Positions 42,818-54,583 of a stretch of DNA of 60,226 bases are shown one piece after another. The notes beneath the pieces are model-generated. The model was not told where the DNA came from. It ran no database searches and saw nothing but the letters and a program-made list of their open reading frames with translations. Both the position numbers and the translations under genes were made by a program. The number at the start of each line of letters is the position of its first letter. Within the stretch, counting starts at the first letter, position 1. Origin of the DNA: an uncultured Kiritimatiellota bacterium (GTDB lineage: Bacteria > Verrucomicrobiota > Kiritimatiellia > RFP12 > DVOR01); contig CALXSE010000013.1 in the NCBI GenBank assembly GCA_944391085.1, positions 1 to 60,226 on the forward strand, in the 5' to 3' direction.

Positions 42818-44884
42818 ATGGACAAACGCAAGATCATCGTCACGAGCGCCCTGCCGTACGCGAACGGCGCACTCCACCTGGGCCACCTGGTGGAATACCT
42901 GCAGACCGACTTCTGGGTGCGCTATCAGCGCATGATGGGCAACGACTGCGTCTACGTCTGCGCCGACGACACCCACGGCACCCCCATCATGATCCGCGCC
43001 CGCAAGGAAGGCACCACCCCGGAGGCCGTCATCGCCCGCTCCTACGAGGCGCGCGTCAAGGAGTTCGGCGCCTTCGAGATGGGCTTCGACCGCTACGGCT
43101 CCACCAACTGCGAGGAGAACCGCCTCCTCTCCGAGCAGATCTACCTGCGCCTGAAGGAGAGGGGCCTGATCTCCTCGCGCCCCGTCGAGCAGCTCTACTG
43201 CGAGCATTGCGGGATGTTCCTGCCCGACCGCTTCGTCAAGGGCACCTGCCCGCGCTGCGGCGCGCCCGACCGCGACGGCGACAACTGCTCGGTCTGCGGC
43301 GCGACGTACAACACGACCGACCTCAAGGACCCCCACTGCGCCATCTGCGGCGGCAGGCCCGTCATGCGCCGGAGCGAGCAGCTCTTCGTGGAGCTCGAGC
43401 CCTGTCGCGACTTCCTCAGGAAGTGGCTCCCCAACCACACCGACAAAGGCACCGCCGACAAACTGCTGGAGTGGTTCAACGAGCCCCTCCGCGGCTGGAA
43501 CATCTCCCGCGACGCGCCCTATTTCGGCTTCAAGATCCCCGGCTACGAGGACAAGTACTTCTACGTCTGGCTCGACGCGCCCATCGGCTACATGGCCACC
43601 CTCTGGGCCTGGGCCAAGGCGCGCGGGCAAACCCTCGAGGACTGGTGGCAGGACCCCAAGGCCGAGATCTACCACTTCATCGGCAAGGACATCGTCCGCT
43701 TCCACTGCCTCTTCTGGCCCGCCGAGCTCCAGTCCGCCGGCTGGCGCACCCCCACCCAGGTCTTCGTCCACGGCTTCCTCATGGTCAACGGCGCGAAGAT
43801 GTCCAAGAGCGAAGGCACCTTCATCTCCGCCGCCACCTACCTCAAGCACCTCCCCGCCCAGGCACTCCGCTTCTACTACGCCTGCAAGCTCAACGGCACC
43901 GTCGACGACATGAACCTGGATCTCAAGGACTTCGTCGGCCGCGTCAACTCCGACCTCGTGGGCAAGATCACCAACCTCGCCTCCCGCGGCGCCCAGATGC
44001 TCAACAAGAACTGCGGCGGGCGCCTCGGCGCCATGGACGCCGAGAGCCGCGCCCTCCTCGCCAAGTGCCGCGCCCAGCTCCCCGAGGTGCTCGCCGCCTA
44101 CGAGCGGCGCGACTTCTGCCGCGCCATGGTGCTCGTGCGCGACTGGGCCGACAAGGCCAACCAGCTCTTCGACGCCAAGATGCCCTGGAAGCTCGTCAAG
44201 GAAGACCCCGAGGCCACCCGCGCCGTCCTCACCGGCACCCTCAACCTCTTCCGCCTCATGGCCATCGCCCTCAAGCCCATCCTCCCGGCCTACGCCGCCA
44301 AGGTCGAGGCCCTCTTCGGCGAGGCGCCCTACGCCTTCGCCGACGCCGCCCGAGACCTGGAAGGCCGCCCCATCGCCGCCTACGAACACCTCGCCGCGCG
44401 CATCGACCCCAAGGCCGTCGAGGCCATGGTCGCCGAGACCAAGGCCCAATCCGCCCCCGCCCTCCCCAAGGGCATCACCGAGAAGGACGTCAAGAAGGGC
44501 GTCCGCCAGCTCACCCAGGCCCCCGCCCAAAACCGCTTCCCGGAGCCCCCCGCCGAAACCATCGCCATCGGGGACTTCGCGAAGGTGGACCTGCGCGTGG
44601 CCACCGTCCTCGCCGCCGAGGCCGTCGAAGGCTCCGACAAGCTCCTGCGCCTGACGCTCGACGTGGGCGAGGCCAAGCCCCGCACCGTCTTCGCCGGCAT
44701 CCGCAAGGCCTACGCCCCCGAGGACCTCGCCGGCACCCAGGTCGTCATGGTCGCCAACCTCGCGCCGCGCAAGATGCGCTTCGGGCTCTCCGAGGGCATG
44801 GTGCTCGCCGCCGAGGACGCCGACGGGACGCTCCGCCTCGCCCAGCCCTTCACCCCAATGACCCCCGGCACCCGCCTTCGCTGA
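42818..44884 (+). CDS. metG: Methionyl-tRNA synthetase
   Basis: This 688-residue class I synthetase has the HIGH-type motif as LHLGHL and the KMSKS motif as KMSKSEG. The zinc knuckle ([25 protein letters not shown]) has four cysteine pairs' worth of ligands. The C-terminal Trbp111-like tRNA-binding domain begins near residue 585 ([17 protein letters not shown]). A TTG lies six bases upstream in frame, but GGAG (42806-42809) favours ATG 42818. Confidence 0.96.
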   Translation: MDKRKIIVTSALPYANGALHLGHLVEYLQTDFWVRYQRMMGNDCVYVCADDTHGTPIMIRARKEGTTPEAVIARSYEARVKEFGAFEMGFDRYGSTNCEENRLLSEQIYLRLKERGLISSRPVEQLYCEHCGMFLPDRFVKGTCPRCGAPDRDGDNCSVCGATYNTTDLKDPHCAICGGRPVMRRSEQLFVELEPCRDFLRKWLPNHTDKGTADKLLEWFNEPLRGWNISRDAPYFGFKIPGYEDKYFYVWLDAPIGYMATLWAWAKARGQTLEDWWQDPKAEIYHFIGKDIVRFHCLFWPAELQSAGWRTPTQVFVHGFLMVNGAKMSKSEGTFISAATYLKHLPAQALRFYYACKLNGTVDDMNLDLKDFVGRVNSDLVGKITNLASRGAQMLNKNCGGRLGAMDAESRALLAKCRAQLPEVLAAYERRDFCRAMVLVRDWADKANQLFDAKMPWKLVKEDPEATRAVLTGTLNLFRLMAIALKPILPAYAAKVEALFGEAPYAFADAARDLEGRPIAAYEHLAARIDPKAVEAMVAETKAQSAPALPKGITEKDVKKGVRQLTQAPAQNRFPEPPAETIAIGDFAKVDLRVATVLAAEAVEGSDKLLRLTLDVGEAKPRTVFAGIRKAYAPEDLAGTQVVMVANLAPRKMRFGLSEGMVLAAEDADGTLRLAQPFTPMTPGTRLR

Positions 44885-44909
44885 CCCGACCAGACAATCG
44901 ACAACCGCC

Positions 44910-45749
44910 ATGGACACCTTCCACGATCCCGCAGACCTCCACGCCTGGTGCGCCGCCGAAAAACGCCTCGGCCGCGCCATCGGCCTCGTCCCCACCATGG
45001 GCAGCCTCCACGAAGGCCACCTCTCCCTCATCCGCCTGGCCAGGGAACGCTGCGACCGCGTCGTCGTCAGCGTCTTCGTCAACCCCACCCAATTCGCCCC
45101 CAACGAGGACTACGCCGCCTACCCCCGCCGCGAGCAGGCCGACCTCGCCCTCTGCGAGCAGACCGGCGCCGACGCCGTCTTCCTCCCCGCCCCCGCCGAT
45201 ATGTACGCACAGGACGCCTCCTGCTGGGTCGAGGAGACCCTCCTGGCAAAAACCCTCGAGGGCGCCCAGCGCCCCACCCACTTCCGCGGCGTCTGCACCG
45301 TCGTCGCCAAGCTCTTCAACATCGTCCAGCCGGACGTCGCCGTCTTCGGGCAGAAAGACTTCCAGCAGGTCGCCGTCATCCGCCGCATGGTGCGCGACCT
45401 CGACTTCCCCGTCGAGATCGTCCGCGCCCCCATCGTCCGCGACGCCGACGGCCTGGCCCTCTCCTCCCGCAACGCCTACCTCACCCCCGAGAACCGCGCC
45501 TCCGCCCTCTGCCTCTCCCGCGCCCTCCGCCAGGCCAAGGCCGCCGTCGGCCAGGGCCTCCGCGACGCCGCCGCCATCGAGGCCGCCGCCAAAGAGACCC
45601 TCCTTGCCGCCGGCTGGGCCCCGGACTACGCCACCGTCGTCGACGCCGAGACGCTCATGCCCCTCCAGGCCGTCCTCCCCGGCGCCTCCGCCCTCCTCCT
45701 CGCCGCCCGCAAGGACGGCCTGCGCCTCATCGACAACGCCCTCCTCTGA
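44910..45749 (+). CDS. panC: Pantothenate synthetase
   Basis: PanC joins pantoate and beta-alanine with ATP. The 279-residue protein has PTMGSLHEGHLSLI with the HIGH-like signature, SVFVNPTQFAPNEDY, FGQKDFQQVAVIRRM and the KMSKS-like SSRNAYLTPE. It lies 25 bp after metG. panB is not in the window. Confidence 0.95.
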   Translation: MDTFHDPADLHAWCAAEKRLGRAIGLVPTMGSLHEGHLSLIRLARERCDRVVVSVFVNPTQFAPNEDYAAYPRREQADLALCEQTGADAVFLPAPADMYAQDASCWVEETLLAKTLEGAQRPTHFRGVCTVVAKLFNIVQPDVAVFGQKDFQQVAVIRRMVRDLDFPVEIVRAPIVRDADGLALSSRNAYLTPENRASALCLSRALRQAKAAVGQGLRDAAAIEAAAKETLLAAGWAPDYATVVDAETLMPLQAVLPGASALLLAARKDGLRLIDNALL

Positions 45750-45779
45750 AAGTTTTTTCCGCCCACCCGCATTTCCCCC

Positions 45780-45834
45780 TTGCAACCCCGCCGACATTCC
45801 GCTAAACTAAAGAGTGTTGTCAGAGATTGCAATC
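45780..45834 (+). promoter_or_regulatory. Promoter and palindrome before the coiled-coil gene
   Basis: TTGCAA (45780-45785) and TAAACT (45803-45808) are 17 bp apart. Just downstream is the palindrome GATTGCAATC (45825-45834). It sits inside outer arms GAGTGT and ACACTC that would form a hairpin right before the GAGGAA ribosome binding site. The same palindrome occurs at 4151-4160. It could be a repressor site or an RNA switch. Confidence 0.5.
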
Positions 45835-45853
45835 GACACTCCGAGGAACCGAC

Positions 45854-48120
<2,267 letters not shown>

Positions 48121-48140
48121 GCGACTTGAAACGCCATCCG

Positions 48141-48168
48141 AAAAGGGCCCCACGCGGGGCCCTTTTTT
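48141..48168 (+). terminator. gapA terminator
   Basis: AAAAGGGCCCC and GGGGCCCTTTT form a perfect 11-bp stem around a four-base loop, with T6 at the end, 20 bp after the stop. Confidence 0.9.
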
Positions 48169-48406
48169 CACGCCGCGCCAAGTTGTCCCGCAAAGGGAAG
48201 GCGCGGCCCGTTGCCCTGGCTTGCCAACTGGCGGGGTGTGTCGGCGGCGCGGGGCGAGCGGGACGCGGAGGCAAAGGGCGTTTTCCCCCGTAAGGGGGCT
48301 TGTCGCCCCGTCCCCCGCGCCGCCCTGTGCTCTGCCCTGTTTCCCCGCCTCCCTTCTGCGCGTCCCGTGCGCCAGACGGCGCCATGCCCGCGCCAATCGG
48401 CTGTGC

Positions 48407-48412
48407 TATAAT
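48407..48412 (+). promoter_or_regulatory. Extended -10 fused to the glycosyltransferase start
   Basis: TGTGC plus TATAAT ends six bases before ATG 48419, so the predicted first transcribed base is the start codon. No ribosome binding site fits. The 238 bp between the gapA terminator and this box show no other feature. Confidence 0.65.
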
Positions 48413-48418
48413 GCGACC

Positions 48419-49375
48419 ATGTGCCCGCGCCTGACCGTCCTCATCGTCGCCTGGAACCGCCAGGAGCTCCTTGACCGCTGCATAGGGGCCGTGCGGGCCT
48501 TCCTCCCCGACGCCCAGACCATCGTCGTCGACAACGCCTCGGAGCCTCCCCTCGCCGTCCCTCCCGGCGTTACTCTTCTGCGCGCCCCGCGCAACCTTGG
48601 CTTCGCCGGCGGCAACAACCTGGCCCTCCCCCACGCCGTCGGCGAGCGCCTCCTGCTGCTTAACACCGACGCCCTGCTCCCCTCCGCCGAGCCCATCCGC
48701 CGCCTCGAAGCCTTCCTCGGCGCCCACCCCCGCGCCGCCGCCGCCCAAGCCACCCTGGCCCTCCCCGACGGCACGCTCGACGCCTGCGGCGAGTTCCTCA
48801 CCCCCCTTGGCCTCCTCTGGCACCATGGCTACCGCCAGCCCCCCGGCCCCCATGCCGCGCGCCCCTTCCCCGTCTTCGCCTGCAAGGCCGCCTGCCTCCT
48901 CCTCCGCCGGGACGCCCTTGCCGACGCCGGCGGGCTCTTCCGCCCCTCCTTCTTCTGTTACTACGAGGACATCGACCTCTGCCACCGCCTTTGGCTCGCC
49001 GGCTGGGAATGTTGGTTCGTCCCCACCCCGCCCGTCCTCCATGCCGAGGGCAGCACCGCGCGCGCCCTTCCCCACCGCCGCGTCTGGCGGCGGTACCTTT
49101 CCAACCTCCTGACCTCCGCCTTCGACCTTCGCGGGCGCCGCTTCTGGTTCACCGCCGGGCCTTTTTTCCTGGCCGCCGTGTTCCTTGGCGGGCTCCGCCA
49201 TGGCGTCCTGCCCTGGCCCCGGCGCGACCCGTTGCCCTTCGTGCGCCGACGCGCCGAGCGCGACTTTCTCCCCCGCGTTGCCCTCCGCCCCACATGGCGG
49301 CACTACCTGGCCCTCGCCACCCGCCGCTTCGGCCGCCTCCCGCCCCTCGCCCTGCCACGGGGGCCCGGGCGCTGA
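48419..49375 (+). CDS. GT2-family glycosyltransferase
   Basis: This 318-residue protein has a rhamnosyltransferase-like GT2 fold. The N-terminal LTVLIVAWNRQELLDRCI, IVVDNAS, LGFAGGNNLA and LNTDA (metal-binding DxD-like) are typical, with FCYYEDIDLCHRL carrying the catalytic acid. A basic, hydrophobic C-terminus may touch the membrane. It would add a sugar to a surface glycan. The frame is open upstream, but ATG 48419 lies right behind the TATAAT and begins the domain. Confidence 0.87.
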   Translation: MCPRLTVLIVAWNRQELLDRCIGAVRAFLPDAQTIVVDNASEPPLAVPPGVTLLRAPRNLGFAGGNNLALPHAVGERLLLLNTDALLPSAEPIRRLEAFLGAHPRAAAAQATLALPDGTLDACGEFLTPLGLLWHHGYRQPPGPHAARPFPVFACKAACLLLRRDALADAGGLFRPSFFCYYEDIDLCHRLWLAGWECWFVPTPPVLHAEGSTARALPHRRVWRRYLSNLLTSAFDLRGRRFWFTAGPFFLAAVFLGGLRHGVLPWPRRDPLPFVRRRAERDFLPRVALRPTWRHYLALATRRFGRLPPLALPRGPGR

Positions 49376-49479
49376 ACGGGCATCCCACCCGCGGCGTCCC
49401 GAAGGCTGGCCGGCAGCGCCGCCGTGAAAGGCGCGACGAAGGGGTGATGGGGGTGTCTCCCCGGGCAGGGCAAATCTGA

Positions 49480-49485
49480 TATAAT
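49480..49485 (+). promoter_or_regulatory. -10 box close to the S2P protease start
   Basis: TATAAT ends nine bases before ATG 49495, giving a predicted leader of about three bases. No convincing -35 was found. Confidence 0.55.
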
Positions 49486-49494
49486 GGGGGGACT

Positions 49495-50282
49495 ATGCGA
49501 AGCAGGTGGACGCTTTTCAACGTGATGGGTATCCCGGTGCGGGCGGATGTGTCGGTGCTGGTGTTGGCGCTGTATGTGGTGGTGACGACCTTCCCGCACC
49601 TGGACGTGGGGCTGTTCCTGACGGCGGCGCTGCTGGTTTCGATCGTGCTGCACGAGCTGGCGCACAGCGCGGTGGCGGTGGCGTTCGGGGGGCAGGTGAG
49701 GGATATCACGCTGCAGTTGCTGGGGGGGTGCGCGGCGATCACGCGGATGCCGCCGAGGCCGTCGCACGAGGTGTTGATGGCGGCGGCCGGGCCGGTTTGC
49801 TCGCTGGCGCTGGCGGCGTTGTGCGGGGTGCTGTCGGAGGCCTTCCCGACGCGGTATGTGGTGGGGACGCTGGGGCCGTATGAGCTGACGGAGTCGGCGC
49901 CGAACCTGTGGCTGTCGCTGGCGGCGGGGCTGAACCTGGGGTTGGCGTTGTTCAACCTGGTGCCGGCGTTCCCGATGGACGGGGGGCGGATCCTGCGCGC
50001 GGCGTTGCAGTGCCTGGGGAAGGGGAAGGTGGCGGCGACGGCAATCGCGGTGGCGGTGGGGCGGGGCATCGCGGTTTTGTGGGCGGCGGTGTGCGTGCTG
50101 GACTTCGTGGGGGTGCGGTTCCGGGCGCCGACGGAATGGCCGGAGGCGGGGCAGCTGCTGTTCAACATCGTTTTCGGGAGCGGCGGCATCCTGTTGCTCC
50201 TGATCGCTTACATGATTTGGGTCTCGGGCAAGCGCGAGCTGGAGTATGTGCGCTACGAGGAGACCTTCAACGGAGGCTGGAG

Positions 50283-50286
<4 letters not shown>
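49495..50286 (+). CDS. Site-2 protease (M50) family membrane peptidase
   Basis: This 263-residue polytopic protein has zinc motif HELAH (in VLHELAHSAVAVAFGG) and the third ligand in FPMDGGRIL, with about six membrane helices. Such proteases cut substrates inside the membrane, often anti-sigma factors. There are no CBS or PDZ domains, so it is a minimal member. Its stop overlaps the start of ychF. Third codon positions are strongly G, unlike the C-ending genes further down the unit. Confidence 0.9.
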
Positions 50287-51386
<1,100 letters not shown>

Positions 51387-51395
51387 GGTTCCGCC

Positions 51396-52466
51396 ATGTC
51401 CGAACGTTACGACCTTCCCGGCGGCGTGGGCGCCCCCCGCGCCTGGGGCCGCACCCTCCTGGTCTGGGGCCTGCCGCTGGCCGCCTGGCTGGCGCTCATC
51501 GTCGGCTGGCTTGCCTTCGCCGGGAACGGCGGGGAGACCGCCGAGGGGGCCGCGCCCGCGCCGGCCGCCCAGCCCGAGGAACCCGCGAAGCCCGCCCCGG
51601 CCGAGCCGGGGGAGCCTGCCCCGGAGGCTCCCGCCGCGCCCGAGGGGCCCGCGCCCCAGCCCGGCTCCACCGTGCCCTACGACTTCCGGGGGGCGGCCAC
51701 GTCGCTGGGCCTGCCCAAGGAGGCGCTCTGCGGCACGGGCATCCTGGTGGATCCCACGACGCGCAAGGTGCTCTGGGCCAAGCACGCCGACCGGGCCGTC
51801 CCCGTCGCCTCGATGACCAAGATGATGACGCTGCTGCTGACGGAAGAGGCCATCGCGGCGGGCAAGGTGGGGCGCGACACCGTCATCCCGGTGACCGTCG
51901 AGGCGTACAAGATCGGCGGCGCGCAGGTGTGGCTGGACCCGCGCGAGTCCTTCCCGCTGAGCGAATTGGAGAAGACCATCGCCATCAAGTCCGCGAACGA
52001 CTCGGCCTATCTGGTGGGCGAGTACCTCGGCGGCGGGGACATGGCGGCCTTCGTGGCGGCGATGAACGCCCGCGCCAAACAGCTGGGCATGGCCCACACG
52101 CGCTTCTACGACGCGCACGGGCTGGGCGACGACAAGGGCCACGACAACCTTTCCTCCGCCCATGACATGGTGCTCCTGGCCGAGCAGTTGCTCCACTACC
52201 CCGAGGTCATGCGCCTGGCCGCCACCCGCACCGACACCTTCCGAAACGGCAAGCTGGACCTGAAGAACCACAACAACCTGGTCTTCAACCAGGTGCCCGG
52301 CGTCGACGGCCTGAAGACCGGCTTCACCAACAAGGCCGGCTTCTGTGTCACCGTCACCTGCGAGCGCGGCGGCCGCCGCCTCATCGGGTGCGTCACCGGC
52401 TTCAAATCCCACCGCGACCGCGACGCCTTCTGCAAGGCGCTCCTCGACTGGGGGTACAAGCAATGA
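51396..52466 (+). CDS. dacA: D-alanyl-D-alanine carboxypeptidase (DacA-like)
   Basis: This 356-residue penicillin-binding protein trims peptidoglycan stem peptides. After a cytoplasmic start and one membrane helix (about 27-48) there is a Pro/Ala/Glu-rich linker (about 50-90). The serine-peptidase domain follows with SMTK (the SxxK nucleophile motif), SAN and KTG (GLKTGFTNKAGF). It is anchored by the N-terminal helix and lacks the usual C-terminal anchor domain. The stop overlaps the next ATG. Confidence 0.93.
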   Translation: MSERYDLPGGVGAPRAWGRTLLVWGLPLAAWLALIVGWLAFAGNGGETAEGAAPAPAAQPEEPAKPAPAEPGEPAPEAPAAPEGPAPQPGSTVPYDFRGAATSLGLPKEALCGTGILVDPTTRKVLWAKHADRAVPVASMTKMMTLLLTEEAIAAGKVGRDTVIPVTVEAYKIGGAQVWLDPRESFPLSELEKTIAIKSANDSAYLVGEYLGGGDMAAFVAAMNARAKQLGMAHTRFYDAHGLGDDKGHDNLSSAHDMVLLAEQLLHYPEVMRLAATRTDTFRNGKLDLKNHNNLVFNQVPGVDGLKTGFTNKAGFCVTVTCERGGRRLIGCVTGFKSHRDRDAFCKALLDWGYKQ

Positions 52467-52897
52467 CCCGGCGCGCCGGACTTGGCCTGTGCGCCGCGCT
52501 CGCGGCCCTCCTGCTGGCGGGGTGCGGCGCCGACGTGGCCGAGCGCATCGCCCGGCGTCAGGAGGCCTTCGACGCCTATCCGGCGGACGTCCAGGCGCGC
52601 ATCGCCCGCGGGCAGATCCGCCTCGGCGACGACGCGAACGCCGTCTGGATGGTCTACGGCGACCCTACCGAGAAGCTCCGCCGCACCGACCGGGACGGCG
52701 TCACCGAGGTGTGGATCTACAAAATCCTCGGCTTCTCGGACAGCGCCTACCCCACCGTCCGCCCCGTCTTCGTCGACCGTTTCGGCCGCCACACCGGCAC
52801 CTACTACATCGACGACACGCCGGAATACGAATGGAAGGAGGCGCTCCGCGTGGAGTTCACGCAGGGGCGCGTCTCCGCCATCCAGATGTCGGAGTGA
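52463..52897 (+). CDS. Small lipoprotein with BamE-like repeat, unknown function
   Basis: This 144-residue protein has a lipoprotein signal (LLLAGC, Cys about 20). The mature part has QARIARGQIRLGDDANAVWM and VYGDPTEKL, the G-x-V-x-x-GxP pattern also seen in SmpA/BamE-like proteins, followed by GVTEVWIYK. It may have an outer-membrane role. The ATG overlaps the dacA stop by four bases. Confidence 0.75.
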   Translation: MTRRAGLGLCAALAALLLAGCGADVAERIARRQEAFDAYPADVQARIARGQIRLGDDANAVWMVYGDPTEKLRRTDRDGVTEVWIYKILGFSDSAYPTVRPVFVDRFGRHTGTYYIDDTPEYEWKEALRVEFTQGRVSAIQMSE

Positions 52898-52902
52898 CCG
52901 CG

Positions 52903-53691
52903 ATGCACCGCCAGCACGTCACGACCGAGGAAATCGCGCGCGAGACGCTCACCCTTGAGGGGCCCGCCGCGCACCACCTCCTCCACGTCCTGCGCGTCCG
53001 CGAGGGCGACGAGGTGGGCGCCTTCGACGGCGCCGGGGCCACGCGCCTCTACCACGTCGCCGCGCGCACGCCCGAGACGCTCACCCTCGTGGCCAAGCAG
53101 CCCCTCTTCCGGCAGGCCGGGCGCCCCGTGCGCCTGACGCTCTTCGCCTGCGTGCCCAAGGGCGAGCGCATGGAATGGATGCTCGAGAAGGCCGTGGAGC
53201 TGGGCGCCGACCGCATCGTGCCCGTGCTCAGCGCCCGCACCGTCGTCCGCCTCGAGGGCCGCCAGGCCGAGGCCAAGCGCGCCCGTTGGTTGCGCGTCGC
53301 CGAGGCCGCCGCGCGCCAATGCGGCGCCGCCCGCGTGCCCGAGGTGCTCGCCCCCACCCCCTTCGCCGAGACCGCGCCGCTGATGCGCGCGTGCACCGCC
53401 CTCATCGTGGCGGCGCTCACCCCGGCGGCCAGGCCCCTTGCGCCCGTGCTCGACGCGCTCGACCCTACGCGCCCGGGGCAGGATTGGGGCTGGTGGTGCG
53501 GCCCGGAGGGAGACTTCACGCCGGAGGAACTCCAGGCCATCCTTGACTGCGGCGCCATCCCCGTCTCCCTGGGCCCGCTCATCCTCCGCGTCGAGACCGC
53601 CGCGCTCTACGGCCTGGCGAACCTCGGCTGCCGCCGCGAGGGAGGCGGCTTGGGGAAAGGGTGCGGGGAGCCGCGGCGCCCCGGCCGCTGA
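52903..53691 (+). CDS. rsmE: 16S rRNA (uracil(1498)-N(3))-methyltransferase
   Basis: This 262-residue SPOUT methyltransferase has HHLLHVLRVREGDEV in the N-terminal domain, CVPKGERMEWMLEKAVELGADRIVP, and the knot region GPEGDFTPEEL with PLILRVETAALYGLA. Only five bases separate it from the lipoprotein gene. The last 20 or so residues (GGGLGKGCGEPRRPGR) are an unusual Gly/Arg tail after the normal end. Confidence 0.94.
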   Translation: MHRQHVTTEEIARETLTLEGPAAHHLLHVLRVREGDEVGAFDGAGATRLYHVAARTPETLTLVAKQPLFRQAGRPVRLTLFACVPKGERMEWMLEKAVELGADRIVPVLSARTVVRLEGRQAEAKRARWLRVAEAAARQCGAARVPEVLAPTPFAETAPLMRACTALIVAALTPAARPLAPVLDALDPTRPGQDWGWWCGPEGDFTPEELQAILDCGAIPVSLGPLILRVETAALYGLANLGCRREGGGLGKGCGEPRRPGR

Positions 53692-53699
53692 GGGCGAAC

Positions 53700-54533
53700 A
53701 TGAACACCACGCTTTACGACACCATCGGCATCGCGGGCATCGGCCTCATCGGGGGCTCGCTCGCCAAAGACCTGCGTACCTTCGGGCTGGCGGGGCGCAT
53801 CCTGGGCTGGAACCGCACGGCGGCGCACGCCGAGCGCGCGTTGGAGCTGGGGTTGGTGGACGAGGCCACGCCCACGCTCGAGGCTCTCGCCGCGCAGTGC
53901 GACCTTGTGGTGCTGGCCATGCCCGTGGACGTACTCGTGCGCACGCTCCCCGCGCTTCTCGACGCCGCGCGCCCGGGGCAGACGTTCATCGACGTAGGCT
54001 CCACCAAGCGCGCCCTGGCCGAGGCCGTCGCCGGGCACCCCAAGCGCCCGCGTTACGTGGCCTGCCACCCCATGGCCGGCACCGAGCGCTCCGGCCCGGA
54101 CGCGGCCGTCGACAACCTTTTTCGCAACCGTTTCACCCTGATCATCGACCCCGGGCGGAGCGATCCCGGGGCCCTCGCCAAGGTGCGCGCCCTGTGGGAG
54201 CGCGTCGGGGCCGTGCTGGCGGAGATGAGCGCCCCTGAGCACGACCGCACCGCGGCGCTGCTCTCGCATATGCCCCACGTGCTGGCCTACGCCCTCGCGC
54301 GCACCATCAAGGAGGCCGAGCGCAACCAGGCCCTGAACGCCCGCTTCGCCGGGGGCGGCCTGGCCTCGATGACGCGCATCGCCCACAGCCCCATCTCCAT
54401 GTGGCAGCCCATCTTCCGCCAGAACAAGGGGCCGCTCCTCGAGGCCGTCGACGCCTTCGCCGAGCACCTGGCCGCCTTCCGAAAGGCCATCGAGGAGGAC
54501 GACGACGCCGCGCTCGAGGGGCTCATGCGCTGA
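53700..54533 (+). CDS. tyrA: Prephenate dehydrogenase
   Basis: TyrA oxidises prephenate to 4-hydroxyphenylpyruvate for tyrosine. The 277-residue protein has GIAGIGLIGGSLAKDL at the NAD site, VDVGSTKRALAEAV, the substrate-site ACHPMAGTERSGP and LLSHMPHVLAYALA. There is no chorismate mutase or ACT domain. The frame is open 13 codons upstream, but ATG 53700 begins the conserved part, eight bases after rsmE. Arogenate dehydrogenase activity is possible. Confidence 0.9.
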   Translation: MNTTLYDTIGIAGIGLIGGSLAKDLRTFGLAGRILGWNRTAAHAERALELGLVDEATPTLEALAAQCDLVVLAMPVDVLVRTLPALLDAARPGQTFIDVGSTKRALAEAVAGHPKRPRYVACHPMAGTERSGPDAAVDNLFRNRFTLIIDPGRSDPGALAKVRALWERVGAVLAEMSAPEHDRTAALLSHMPHVLAYALARTIKEAERNQALNARFAGGGLASMTRIAHSPISMWQPIFRQNKGPLLEAVDAFAEHLAAFRKAIEEDDDAALEGLMR

Positions 54534-54558
54534 CCGCCCGTGCCCGTTTTGGTATACT
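54530..54558 (+). promoter_or_regulatory. valS promoter
   Basis: CTGACC (54530-54535) and TATACT (54553-54558) are 17 bp apart. The leader is about 19 nt and contains AGAGGA (54572-54577). No T-box is present in so short a leader. Confidence 0.5.
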
Positions 54559-54583
54559 TCCCCGGATTTTCAGAGGATTGACG